From assembly GCA_016946835.1 (NCBI GenBank), contig JACVTC010000001.1:1162501-1224500 (forward strand): DNA of 62,000 nt, written 5' to 3'. The position numbers were made by a program, and so were the translations under genes. Each line of letters begins with the position of its first letter. Position 1 is the stretch's first letter. Positions 31,874 to 42,985 of this stretch are shown here, piece after piece. This stretch comes from Neocallimastix lanati (nom. inval.). Its lineage: Eukaryota > Neocallimastigomycota > Neocallimastigomycetes > Neocallimastigales > Neocallimastigaceae. The notes beneath the pieces were generated by a model. That model worked only from the letters and a program-made list of their open reading frames with translations, made no database searches and was not told the origin of the DNA.

Positions 31874-32155
31874 ATGTCTTCTGTAACTACTTCTACTTCT
31901 ACCGCTTCTAATACTACTACCCCAAATACTCCAATAGCTCATCACAAAAAAGGTAATCGTTGCCACTTAGAGGGTTGTAATTCAAGGGTTGTAAAAATTA
32001 TTGGTCATTGCCGTTACTGTCAACAATCATTCTGTTCTACTCACCGTTTACCAGAAACTCATAATTGTGCTAATCTTGACTTCTGTAAACAAACGCAGTT
32101 TGAAAAGAATTCAACAAAACTTTTAAGAGAAAAGTGTGTTAAGCTTAAGGTTTAA
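31874..32155 (+). CDS. AN1-type zinc-finger protein, 93 aa
   Basis: This is a small intronless gene. A Ser/Thr-rich N-terminus (residues 1-20) is followed by a complete AN1 zinc finger. The ligands C30, C35, C46, C49, C54, H57, H63 and C65 fit the C-x4-C-x10-C-x2-C-x4-C-x2-H-x5-H-x-C spacing. The block HRLPETHNC is typical of the family, and the C-terminal part (FEKNSTKLLREKC) is shared with fungal single-AN1 proteins such as yeast Tmc1. Such proteins are linked to ubiquitin/proteasome stress responses (family knowledge); the role here is inferred. No A20 or ubiquitin-like domain is present. Codon use and composition contrast sharply with the flanks, and the ATG follows an AAT-rich leader. 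Confidence 0.92.
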   Translation: MSSVTTSTSTASNTTTPNTPIAHHKKGNRCHLEGCNSRVVKIIGHCRYCQQSFCSTHRLPETHNCANLDFCKQTQFEKNSTKLLREKCVKLKV

Positions 32156-33183
32156 GGAAGAATTAATAAAAAAAAAATAATAATAACACGAATAAGAAGT
32201 AAAATAACTATTACTATTTATATTGAAAAGCGTATAAAACATAAGATATTGAAATGAATTTATAATAACCAAAAAAAAAATCATTTAAATATATAATATA
32301 AAATTAAATAAATAAATAAATAAAAAAGTTTGTAATTTATCTTAAAACGAAATGAGCATATTATGAAAATAATAAAATAAAATAATGTTTACTTTGTATT
32401 TTAACATTAGAAAAAATATATATAAAAATAATTTGTTTTAAATTTATAATGTATAAAAAAGAAATAATCTATTGTTTAAACTAATAACATAAAACTAATA
32501 TTATAAAAGGAGAAGAGAATTAAATAAATAAAATGGTTACTTGTTTATAATAATAAAATTTTAATCGATTTTATTGTATGGTAAAAGTAATAAAAGAACC
32601 GCAGTATAAAAAGTTCCAAAAAATAAATGAATTGAAAATTATATTTTTTAATGTTTAAAATATAAATTTTTATTTTATTTTTTATTTCAACGAATTTAAA
32701 TATCATAAAAGTAATATAGTAAAACATTTATTAATTTAAAAATAATAATAGTAATATAATATAATAAAACCAGAATTAAGATAAAATAAGATAAAATAAA
32801 ATAAAAGCATTATTTAAAATGAAATGTCTTATTATGGAAAAGTTAATCAATGTTAAAATTATAAAACAAAAAGAACAAAAAAAATAAAATAAAATAAAAT
32901 ATAAATAAAATTAAAATAAATAAAATTAAAACAAATAAAAAAAAAAAAAAATGGTTCATTATTATTTAAAAAATTAGGTGTATGTGTTTTAAAGTTAGTT
33001 TTACAAAAAAAGAAAAAATTTTATTGAAACTTTGAAGACTAATAATTTAATTTTAGTATTTAGTTCGTCTTAAAAATTTGTCTTAATTTGATACATATTA
33101 ATAATAAACTTTTATCAAAGTTTTATTATACCATTACTATAGCTTTATTTATTAATATTTGAATTATTAGAATGGTTCATCCT
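32156..33183. other. AT-rich 3' flank of the AN1 gene
   Basis: No gene supported. The minus-strand open frame at 32545-32727 has AT-only codon content with no recognisable product. The 9 bp at 33175-33183 is the left target duplication of the next MITE copy. Confidence 0.55.
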
Positions 33184-33501
33184 GGGTGTGGGGCATTTCG
33201 CCAAATTGCATTTCGCCAAGTTGCATTTCGCCAAATTGAAAATTATTAAATAAATAAATAAATAAATAAAAATTAAATATTATTAATATCGCATAAAAAC
33301 AATTTTAAAAAATATATACTTTTAATTAATATTTATTTATTTATTATTCATTTATTTATATCAATACTCTACTTGTCGAAATGCAACCTGGCGAAAAGCA
33401 ACTTGGGGAAATGCAACTTGGGGAAATGCAACATTTTAATACTACGCCACTTGGCGAAATGCAACCTGGCGAAATGCAATTTGGGGAAATGCAACTCTCC
33501 C
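33184..33501 (-). mobile_element. MITE-like element copy 3, complete, 9-bp TSD
   Basis: Starts GGGTGTGGGGC and ends GCAACTCTCCC. It is flanked by perfect 9-bp direct repeats GTTCATCCT at 33175-33183 and 33502-33510. This is the longest copy (318 bp), with three 15-bp motifs in the left arm and seven in the right arm, interrupted by ATTTTAATACTACGCC. The core TATCGCATAAAAACAATTTTAAA matches the other copies. It has no coding capacity. Confidence 0.92.
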
Positions 33502-33526
33502 GTTCATCCTTTCATTATTATTATTA

Positions 33527-33566
33527 TTAGAATTAGGGTTAGTGTTAATCCTAATCCTAACCCTAT
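33527..33566. repeat. telomere-like inverted motif (TTAGGG / CCCTAA)
   Basis: AATTAGGGTTAG is followed within 10 bases by CCTAATCCTAACCCTA. This is an imperfect palindrome of fungal-type telomere repeats, internal and very short. Confidence 0.5.
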
Positions 33567-33730
33567 AAATAGAATTTGAAATGTAACCTTTTTTATTTTT
33601 TATTTTTAATTTCAAATGTACTTTTCACCTACATGTATTTTTTAAAATAAAATTTAATAAAGTTTTGGAAGTGTATTCTCTTCCCTGTCTATAAAAAAAA
33701 AAAAAAAAAAATTTTTATTTTTTATTTTAA

Positions 33731-33890
33731 ACTTCAATTTTTAAGTATCCTGAATATTTAACATTGGTCTCCCCCGATGGGTACTTCGTTGCCATAGGTG
33801 GATAAATAAAAAAAAAATCGATGCTGGTGTTGTCGCGGCTGTCAATAGGATTGAAGACGGACTGTCCAGGAAGATATCCTTGTTGTTTAT
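33731..33890. repeat. dispersed GC-richer repeat, copy A
   Basis: The block shares with 34869-35010 the ordered motifs AAGTATCCTGAATAT, GTACTTC, GTGGATA, TCGATGCTGG, CGGCTGTCAATAGGA and GACGGACTGTCCAG. It lacks an ORF. It is probably a transposon fragment of unknown class. Confidence 0.7.
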
Positions 33891-34079
33891 AAAAAAAAAA
33901 TAGTAATCCTTGTTTGGAACATTAGTTTTCTAAATGCTATCTTTTTATCGAATGAAATTATATTTTTAAGGATATTGAAATTTTTTATATGAAAAAAAAT
34001 TCTTTTTTTAGAATTTTCAAATATTAATCAATATCAAATAGTTATAATAAACACGGTTGGTCACAGGTCACAGATATGA

Positions 34080-34330
34080 ATAATATAGAATCAAGTTCTG
34101 ATTCTGATAGTAATAACAAAGATTATAATAATATTATTAATAATAATCATAACAACAATAGAAATAATAGGGTTTAATAGTAGTATGAAATGACAGAGAA
34201 TATAGGAATTTTAAAAATTAGTGATAGTGAAAATAATGGTTATCGTTACTAAGAATGTAGTGAATAGGTCCATCGGTGAAAATCATGTTAATATAAGTAA
34301 TTTTATGAAATAATGATTGTATAAATATAT
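34080..34330 (+). other. possible decayed low-complexity coding fragment
   Basis: A frame from ATG at 34077 gives MNNIESSSDSDSNNKDYNN followed by an Asn-rich run, then stop codons and frameshifts. Its acidic/Asn-rich composition resembles the start of a fungal or gag-like protein, but I cannot identify it. Confidence 0.3.
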
Positions 34331-34868
34331 ATTTTTACTAATTAACTTAAATAAATATATATGTAGATTATTCTTTTAATTTTGTATTTATTTCTATTTC
34401 TATTTTTATATTAATTATTTTTTTTTTAAACATTAATTCCATTTGAAAATTTGAAAATAATAATTTGATTTATATATATATATATATATATTTTTTAAGT
34501 CAATATTTTATTAATACGAAATATCATCAAGAAAATTAGCATCGTTACAAATCTTCTCCTTTTTCTTCCTATTATTTATTTATTATTTTATTTATTATTT
34601 TATTTATTATTTTATTTATTATTTTATTTGTTATTTTATTTTATTTATTATTTTATTTATTATTTTTTTTAATATTTTTTTTTATACATTTAATCGATGA
34701 ATAGGAAAAGTTAGAAACTATTGCTTCTAACACACTTTTATAATTATATAATATATAATACTTTATTTCATATATTTTATTTATTATTTTTCATTTAAAT
34801 TATGTAATTTAATTATTATTATTATAAATTAAATAAAGTTTTCTCTAAGTCTAGAAAAAAAAAAAAAT
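34331..34868. other. AT-rich spacer with ATTTTATTT repeats
   Basis: No gene. A run of about nine imperfect ATTTTATTT units lies at 34573-34668. Confidence 0.6.
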
Positions 34869-35134
34869 TCAACTTCTAAGTATCCTGAATATATAACAGT
34901 GGTGTACTTCATTATCAGAAGTGTGGATAGATAAGAAATTCGATGCTGGGCGTTGCCACGGCTGTCAATAGGATATTGAAAACGGACTGTCCAGAACGGT
35001 GAATGTCAACCCTCATGAAAATACGGTAATAAGACAGGCTAGCAGAGGGCTAGGGCCCAATGCCTCTGAAGGGAGAAGACTATCATTTCTTTTCAGATCG
35101 GCAATTCAAAGCCTAATCCTGAATAAGAATTCCC

Positions 35135-35172
<38 letters not shown>

Positions 35173-35200
35173 CAGAATTCTTATCATTTTTGAAGATGAG
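34869..35200. repeat. dispersed GC-richer repeat, copy B, with longer right part
   Basis: The left part (34869-35003) matches copy A at 33731. The right part continues to about 35134 without a partner in the window. The open frame 34999-35193 here has no recognisable product. It ends in ATAAGAATTC, then T14/A22, then GAATTCTTAT, an inverted repeat around a homopolymer junction. Confidence 0.65.
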
Positions 35201-35351
35201 GTTCATTGCCTATGAACTTTTTTTTTTTCTGAATTTATTTATACCCTTTAATTTTTTTTTTTTTTTTTTGAATATCACTTTTATTTTTTTATTTTTTTAT
35301 TTCACATTACTTTTCTAAATATTATTATGTTTTTTTATTGAACAAAAATAA

Positions 35352-35384
<33 letters not shown>

Positions 35385-35473
35385 AAATATTCATGTAATT
35401 AATAAATGAATGAATAAATAAAAGTTTAAAGTTCGCAATAATTTTGGCTATAAAAAAAATGATGAATATAGTG

Positions 35474-35567
<94 letters not shown>

Positions 35568-36175
35568 TTCATAGATATAGTTTTATTTATATGGTTTAAC
35601 TATTTTTAGATCATTAATATTTTATGATTGAGGATTCCTATGATCATTATTTTCTAAAAAAATAAAATAAAATAAAATAAGGTAAATAAAATATAATATA
35701 ATAAAATAAAAAGTTCATTATTGAACAATATATAAATGTAAGATTAATTAAAAAGAAATAAGAAAAAAAAAAAAGCAATAATAATAATATTACAAGGTAA
35801 TAAGAAATAAATAATTTTAATTTTATAATAGAAGAATAGATTTAATAGTAAAATTTAGCTAATTTTTTTTTTTTTTTTTAAAGCCTATTTAATCACCTCT
35901 ATAGTCTTTTAAAAATAAGTTAATTTACAAAATATGAAAAAATAACGAAAAATAAAATTTTGATTTATACTACTGAATTATTATTTTTTAATGTCCTTTA
36001 AGAATGATGAATAAATAAATAAATAAAAATGAAATAAATGAATTAAAAATGATTATTATTATTTTTTTTTTTAATTAATTAATTAATTGATTATTTATTT
36101 TTATTTATTTATTTATTTAATATTTTTTTTTTTTTTTTTTTTTTGTAGATTAAAACATTTTTTTAATTAATTAAA
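35201..36175. other. AT-rich spacer
   Basis: No gene. A perfect TTA trinucleotide run occupies about 35476-35570. Further T runs are near 36061 and 36123. Confidence 0.6.
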
Positions 36176-36243
36176 TATGGTTTCTGAATCGACTACCTCG
36201 TCGACTACCTCCTAAATTGATATGATGTAATTTTCATCCTCCC

Positions 36244-36282
<39 letters not shown>

Positions 36283-36625
36283 CCCTTTATAAATAAGGTT
36301 TGGTATTTGTTCGCCACAATAAATAAATAGACTTGTGCCTAGAGCACTTGGACCCGGTGAGAGAGGATGAATGTCGTTGTTTTTTCTTTTCCGACGATGG
36401 CCGTTCAAAATAATCACCTGAGAAGACGTCCCCCGTCATATAAAGCAGGCGTATAAGGAGATGATTCCCTTTCATATCATATTAGGCTTTTTTGTTTAGA
36501 GGATAGAAGAGAGGCCCCTGTTGACGCCTGGAAACGTTATGGTAAATAATTCAGAATGTGAGTTTGATATGTTTAAGGGAAAGACTGGAAGACCCCCACC
36601 GTCATTCCCTCTCGTTAATCCTAGC
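36176..36625. other. GC-rich unassigned island
   Basis: About 450 bp with much higher GC than the surroundings, split by a poly(T) run of about 36 bases (36246-36282). It contains a direct repeat TCGACTACCTC (36188-36198 and 36201-36211). Open frames on the minus strand (36205-36475) are short and share no family I recognise. It is most likely a fragment of a repeat or of transferred DNA; the class is unknown. Confidence 0.5.
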
Positions 36626-37205
36626 ATAAAAAATAAAATAAAAAAAATAAAAAATAAAATAAAATAAAATAAAATAAATAGTAGAATATTAAATATAAAG
36701 TACAGATTGAATAAAATAAAATAAAATAAAATAAAATAAAATAAAATAAAATAAAATAAAATAAAATAAAATAAAATAAAATAAAATAAAATAAAATTAA
36801 AAATAAAATAAAATAAAATAAAATTAAAAATAAAACAAAATAAAATAAAATAAAATAAAATAAAATAAAATAAAATAAAAAATAAAATAAAATAAAAAAT
36901 AAAATAAAATAAAATTAAAAATAAAATAAAAAATAAATTAAAATAAAAAATAAAATAAAATAAAATAAAATAAATAGTAGAATATTAAATATAAAGTACA
37001 GATTGAATAAAATAAAATAAAATAAAATAAAATAAAATAAAATAAAATAAAATAAAATAAAATAAAATAAAATAAAATAAAATAAAATAAAATAAAATAA
37101 AATAAAATAAAATAAAATTAAAAATAAAATAAAATAAAATAAAATTAAAAATAAAACAAAATAAAATAAAATAAAATAAAAAAATAAAATAATAAAAAAA
37201 ATAAT
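36615..37205. repeat. AAAAT pentanucleotide satellite with a 297-bp internal duplication
   Basis: The array is AAAAT/TAAAA units. A unique tag TAGTAGAATATTAAATATAA occurs at 36678 and again at 36975, 297 bp apart. The same order of variant units (TTAAAAATAAAA, AAAACAAAAT) follows each, so a large block was duplicated. Confidence 0.9.
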
Positions 37206-37585
37206 AATATATTATATATATATTATATAATTATTTTTTACAATTTCTGATAGAAATTTTTATTTAAATTAATAAAATTTTTATACATAGTTATTTATTA
37301 GTAAATTAAATGTATTTTTTTTTTTATTTTATATACTATAATAAATAATGAAATAAATCATATCAAATTTATTACTCTACATATGAATATTATTTAATTA
37401 AAAAAAAAAAAAAATTAATAATTATAGAATTAATTTAACCATACTTTAAATTATATATTATTATTTATATACATTAATTATATAATTATATACATTAATA
37501 ATAATAAAATAATAGAATGAAATATATATTTTTTTAAATATATATATATATATTCAACAAGTTAATGATGATATATATTATTAAT
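37206..37585. other. AT-rich 3' flank of the GH6 gene
   Basis: No gene; plain AT-rich sequence with short TATA runs. Confidence 0.6.
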
Positions 37586-38728
37586 TTAAAATCCAGGTTG
37601 AGCATTCTTTAATAATTGAGCGAAATAATCGTGGAACCATTGACCAGCCTCTGGTGCTCCTTGAAGTGAATCAGAGCTGGCACAAACTGGATCTGCTCTT
37701 GAACCAGTAGCAGATCCATCTGCTTCACCTGGAGTCTTAAGCCACATATAGGCATCTAATAGTGGCATACTTGGATTTGGATTACCCTTTGGACGTTCAC
37801 CAAAACCAGTACCGATTAGGTTACACCAGGTTCCTGAATTAACGGCTACACCATTACGACCAGTATCAACAATGAACTTCATATTTGGAATACCAACAGC
37901 AGAAAGAGAAGATGCCAATTTTTGATGATATTGGTATTCCGATGCAACGGATTGGTAGTTAGATACATTTGTACTTAAACCACGAATCTTACCCTTTGGC
38001 GCATTACTCAAAATTTCCTTAACTACAGCAGCTACCTTATCAGTAGAATCACCTAACCATTTACCATGAGCAGCATCAAGATAAACACTCACATTACTCA
38101 TACTGCCGAAAACATCTACCGCATAGGATATAGCATTTTTATGTAAGGAGTGAACATTCTTACATGATTCACTATTACCAGTTACAAGATTACCAAGAGT
38201 ATCTGGTTCTACAACCATAACCACCTTTGAATTTGGATATTGACGAATGGTATTAGAAATATTATTAACATAACCCTTATAGGTTTCAAGACTTGAGGAA
38301 CCACCAGCGGAGGCATTACTGTTACAGTCACGAGTTGGAATCATATAAAGAATAAAAACGACAGTTTTTGAACCAGCAGCTTTAAGATGTTGAGCTACTT
38401 CTCCAGTAGCACCTTCCCATGATAACCAAACAGCAGTTGGTACACTTTTAACTTTTTCAGCTTTAGCCTTTAAATCACCATCTAATTTTGAAATAGAGGA
38501 ATTAACTTCCTCAATAAACTTTGGATTAGCATAAATTTCATTTTGGAAAAAGTTTTGAGAACTACCATTTCCACTGGCTATTTGGTTGCTATTGCCTTGG
38601 TTTTGGTTTTGGTTTTGGTTTTGATTGTTGTTGTTATTATTATTATTATTATTTCCCCATGGATTTGAATTTTGATTTGGGCTAGAGTTTGACTCTAAGT
38701 TTGGACTTGAATTTTGATTTTGGTTTTG

Positions 38729-38790
<62 letters not shown>

Positions 38791-39303
38791 CATTGTTGCT
38801 GTTGTTGTTGTTGTTTGAATTCGAATTTTGGTTTTGGTTTTGGTTTTGGTTCTGATTGTTACTATTGCTGTTATTGTTGTTATTATTATTACCTCCCCAT
38901 GGGTTCATGTTTCCACCCCATGGATTATTATTACCTCCCCATGGATTATTATTATTATTATTATTATTTCCTCCCCATGGGTTATTATTACCACCCCATG
39001 GATTACTGTTACCACCCCATGGATTATTATTACCACCCCATGGGTTATTATTATTATTATTGTTTCCTCCCCATGGGTTATTATTACCTCCCCATGGATT
39101 ATTATTATTTCCACCCCATGGGTTATTATCATTAACCGCTGAACTTTGTGGAACTTGTTCTTGTTGAGCTGAAACAGCCGCTGAAGTAGCAGCAGCTGGA
39201 GCTGATGATGCAGAATTATCTTCTTGGCATTGCGAATACCAATCATTCATTTTAACACATTTATAACCAGATTGACAACATGTTTCACCTGAAAAATTGG
39301 CGC

Positions 39304-39336
<33 letters not shown>

Positions 39337-39549
39337 TAATTATTTTTTTTGGTAATTATATATTTTAATAATCTTTAATAATATTATAACAAAAAAAAAA
39401 AAAAAAAAAAAAAAGAATTACAACATAATATAAATAAGTATAAATAATTATAAGTACCCTCCACATTGAGCGTAAGGACCAGCACATGCTGCATTAGTTA
39501 ATTTAAAAAGACCAACACTAAGTATTGTAGCACATACAATAAACTTCAT
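37586..39549 (-). CDS. secreted GH6 cellobiohydrolase with N-terminal CBM1, 602 aa
   Basis: Exons 39549-39458 and 39302-37586 join in phase (603 codons with stop). The signal peptide is about residues 1-20 (MKFIVCATILSVGLFKLTNA). A fungal cellulose-binding CBM1 follows (about 21-56: QCGGANFSGETCC...GYKC...NDWYSQC). A long linker has about a dozen NPWGG(N)n repeats and Asn and Asn/Gln runs up to about residue 285. The GH6 domain is about 288-602 and hydrolyses crystalline cellulose, releasing cellobiose (family knowledge). Visible GH6 landmarks are TRDC (catalytic acid Asp), VVEPDTLGN, YLDAAHGKWLG and the KTPGEADG loop. It carries no CBM10-type dockerin, so it should act as a free enzyme and not in a cellulosome. 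The intron lies inside the CBM1. The linker coding DNA is AAT/CAA microsatellite and so probably length-variable. Confidence 0.93.
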
Positions 39550-41227
39550 TTTTTTTTTTTTTTTTTTTTTTTTATTTGAAATAATAAATTATAATAAAAA
39601 AATTTGTCAATATAAAAAAAAGAAATGTAATATTACAATTATTTATAACTATTAACTAAACTAAATTTTATAGTATATAAAATAATTTATTTTTTCAATA
39701 TATATAATGCTTATTCTGATAAAATAAAAAAAAAAATTAGTACTTTATATATATATATATAATTTTTTTTTTTTTACTTTATTACTATTATTAATATAAA
39801 TTATTCAATAATTAATACATATAGATATATTTAATAAAAAGAAATAATCTATTATATATTTATAAATCTATATAATAATTTTTTTTTTGTTCTAAAAAAA
39901 AAAAGAAAAAAAAAAAAGATGATCAGCCAATAAAACATAATGTTCTAATTAATTTATATTCTTATAATAAATGTCTAAAGGAAATAGAAATTAATTATTT
40001 TTATTTAATAATTATAAAAAATTTTATTATCTTTTTAATTTTTTTTAGAATTTTTATATAAATTAAAATTTAAATTATTAATATAATTTTAATTCATAGT
40101 AATTTATTAAAAAGATTTGTTATATTGTTTATACCGCCAATTAATCATTATTACTCTATAAATAAATTAAATATATATAAAATTTAAATTTAAAATTATT
40201 ATCTTTTACATTATTATACATTAATATACATTATTATTCTATTTAATGGAAAAAAAAACTAAAAAAAAAAAAATTAAAATTAAAATTAAAATTAAAATTA
40301 AATTAAAAAAAAAAAAGTATATATCTTATTACATATACATATATATATACATATATATATACATATAATTTTTTATTAAACAATTAAACTTAATTAAATT
40401 AAATAGATAGTTTAGTTTAAATGAATTTTAAATAAATAAATTTTTTTTACTATTTTTAATTAATGGAATTTATCTTTTTACGAGTCACAAAAACAACAAA
40501 GAATATATATTTGAATACAATTAACATTTTTGGAAGTTGCCGTTACAATCAATATATCTCACCAAATAAATAAATAAAATAAATAAATAAATAAATATAT
40601 ATATATTTTAAAAAAAAAAAAATAAATAAAAGATATGGAAATGGAAATGGGAAAAAAAATTAGACTAATTAATTTGCTAATTATTTATAATACAATATAA
40701 TAGATTTTTGGTTTAAAAAAAAAAAAAAAGTGTTTTCAATATATAATTATATATAATTATTATTCTTATTATTAAATAGAATTGCTTATATATATTTTAT
40801 GTATAAATATAAATATAAATATTATAAATTATTGATATAACATTTATTATCTACTATAATATGTAAAAGGAAAAAGTAGTTCCTTTTACCCTCTATACCT
40901 ATTATTTCCCAGTCAAAAAAAAAAAAAATATATATATATATATATTGAAATATAGGGCATAAATCCTTAAAAAAAATGTATATATGTATTAAAATAAATA
41001 TAAGAACATTGTTTACAAGATATTAATTAATAGTAAATATAAAAGTATTTTTTGAAATTATCATTATAAAATTTATATATATTTTCATATTTTTTATTAG
41101 ATAAAAATTTTATACAATATGCGTCTATTTTTTTTTTTTTTTTTATTTTATTTATTTAATAATACTTAATAATATTACATTGTTTAATAATAAAAGTATA
41201 ATATTCAAAAAAAAATTGAGTAATTAA

Positions 41228-41370
41228 CTTAATTATTTTTATTTATCAAAAAAAAAAAAAAAAAAAAATTGTATTACAGATACACATATTATTCAATAAT
41301 TAATTAGTTTTATTTATCAAAAAAAAAAAATTGTATTACAGATACACATATTATTCAATAATTAATTAAT
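41228..41370. repeat. tandem duplication, about 70-bp unit
   Basis: The unit TTATTTATCAAAAAAA...TTGTATTACAGATACACATATTATTCAATAATTAATTA occurs twice. The copies differ only in length of the A run (21 versus 11), suggesting a recent duplication. Confidence 0.9.
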
Positions 41371-42493
41371 AGAATTTAATTAACATTTAAATTATAAAAT
41401 ATATATTTATATATATTTATATATATATATGTCAACAAAAATTTAAAAATATAAAATATGAAAATATAAAAACTTAAAAAGAAAAGTTAATTTGTTGGAT
41501 CAGATATCTTGACAAAAGACTCGCACCACAACTTGATTTTTTTTTTTTTTTTTATTTTTTTTAATCATTTTAATTATTTCTATTTCAATATTCACTTATG
41601 TTATATTGAACAAAAAAAAAAAAAATAATATCTTTCATTTTATATTTTGAAGTAGTCAATAAATAATTTGATTATATATCTCCATACTATCAAAATTATA
41701 CATGAAAATATATTTTCTTAATTTTAAATTATAAAAAAAAAAAAAAAAAAAAACCTATACATTTATATATATGTATATATAATTTATAATTTTTAATAAA
41801 TAAATTAAACTATATAATTTATAAATAAACTACAAGACATATTTATGGTCTATATAAATATAATTAATAATATATTTTAATATTTAATTATATTTATATA
41901 AATGGTAAATATGACTTTAAGTATAAAGAGTTGTTTATTATAAAATTTTTACTCCTAAAAATTTATTTGTTGAAATTTATTTATTTTATTATTATTAATT
42001 TCATTAACTATGAATTGATAATTATATGAATTAATAATTAAAGAAAATAAGAAAGAATAATAAAATAAACTATTTTTTACTAAAAATAATAATAATTAAT
42101 ATTATAATTATACCAATATATAATTTCATATCATTCTTTTTTTCTTTTAAAAATTATTTTACTTTATATGTTTTTTTTTTTTTTTTTTTTTTTTTTTCAG
42201 TTTAATATTATTTTTCATCTTATATTCTCTTATTCTAGATACAATATATATATATATAATTATTGTAGATTATAACTTTAGTATCTATCTATCTTTAAAG
42301 ATATATATATATGCCAAGCTAATTTTAGATAGAGAGATAGATAATATTTGAAAGATAAAAAAAAAAAAAAAAAAAAAGACTTTAAAAGAATTTAAAAGAA
42401 TTTAAAATATTTTGGAGAGAGAAGATATATCAATTTGAAATTTATTTTAAAACATAATCTTTTAAAAGTAATGCTTTCTCTGAACATGAACTT

Positions 42494-42532
42494 ATTAAAA
42501 AGTATGATTTTTAAGAAATCATACTTTTTAAT
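42494..42532. repeat. perfect hairpin, about 17-bp arms
   Basis: ATTAAAAAGTATGATTT and AAATCATACTTTTTAAT are exact reverse complements separated by about 5 bases. It lies 100 bp before the esterase relic. It could be a terminator-like or cruciform structure, or a transposon footprint; no function is shown. Confidence 0.6.
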
Positions 42533-42632
42533 ATTATAATATATTATATTAATATAATATATTATATTTAATTAATAATTAATTTAATTTTTAAAAAAAA
42601 AAAAATTTTTTTAAATATTAAAATATAATAGG

Positions 42633-42985
42633 TAGTAAGGATAAAGAAAGTTACATTGGTGAATTTTTCCAAAAATAATGATTATATATCTGTTTTAGTA
42701 AATGATTGATTTTTTCCTGAAACTGAAAGCATTGATGATATGGTTGAAGATATTTATAATGCACTTCATTGGACTGTTAAAAATATTCATAAATATGGAG
42801 GTGATAAGTCTCAAATCACACTAATGGGTCATTCAGCAGGTGCTCATTCGGCTACTTTAACTACTGTTAAAGCTGCTCTTAAAATGATTGTCAATGATCA
42901 AAAAACTTAAACCTATATTTATCTTAGGCATTTAATTTCATTGAATGGACGTCATAAGATTGATGAAGGTGATGAACTTTTAGAA
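42633..42985 (+). pseudogene. alpha/beta-hydrolase (esterase) fragment, disrupted
   Basis: A plus-strand frame gives TESIDDMVEDIYNALHWTVK, then NIHKYGGDKSQITLMGHSAG with the nucleophile elbow G-H-S-A-G (about 42824-42838). This pattern is typical of carboxylesterase/prenylcysteine-methylesterase-like alpha/beta hydrolases. In-frame TGA at 42707 and TAA near 42908 break it. Only the middle of the family is present: there is no start, and the Asp/His part is missing. The copia relic begins immediately downstream, so it may have inserted into this gene. Confidence 0.7.

Larger units (their letters stand above)
39550..42632. other. 3 kb AT-rich intergenic DNA
   Basis: No gene found. It holds the 5' flank of the GH6 gene, a duplicated block at 41228-41370, poly(T)/poly(A) runs, and a near-perfect hairpin at 42494-42532. 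No TATA box or regulator site can be singled out in this composition. Confidence 0.6.

Noticed and set aside
32545-32727. 60-codon minus-strand open frame downstream of the AN1 gene
   Set aside because: Codon content equals the AT background and no domain is present; probably part of the AN1 3' flank.
33360-33501. Short coding region or CRISPR-like array from regularly spaced GGCGAAATGC motifs
   Set aside because: The motif units are 15 bp, contiguous, and sit at both ends of an element with TSDs. The small ORF there (33373-33579) crosses the element end.
33527-33566. Chromosome end or telomere
   Set aside because: Only one or two degenerate repeats, facing each other, with ordinary genes on both sides.
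34999-35193. 64-codon open frame starting MNVNPHENTVIRQ
   Set aside because: It lies within a dispersed repeat and ends in poly(Lys) from an A run; there is no support as a gene.
36205-36475. Two overlapping minus-strand open frames in the GC-rich island
   Set aside because: Short, split by a poly(T) run, in different frames, and with no recognisable domain.
38689-39246. Several open frames antisense or shifted to the GH6 linker
   Set aside because: They are shadows of the NPWGG/Asn repeat coding DNA; the real gene on the minus strand has signal peptide, CBM1 and GH6 motifs.
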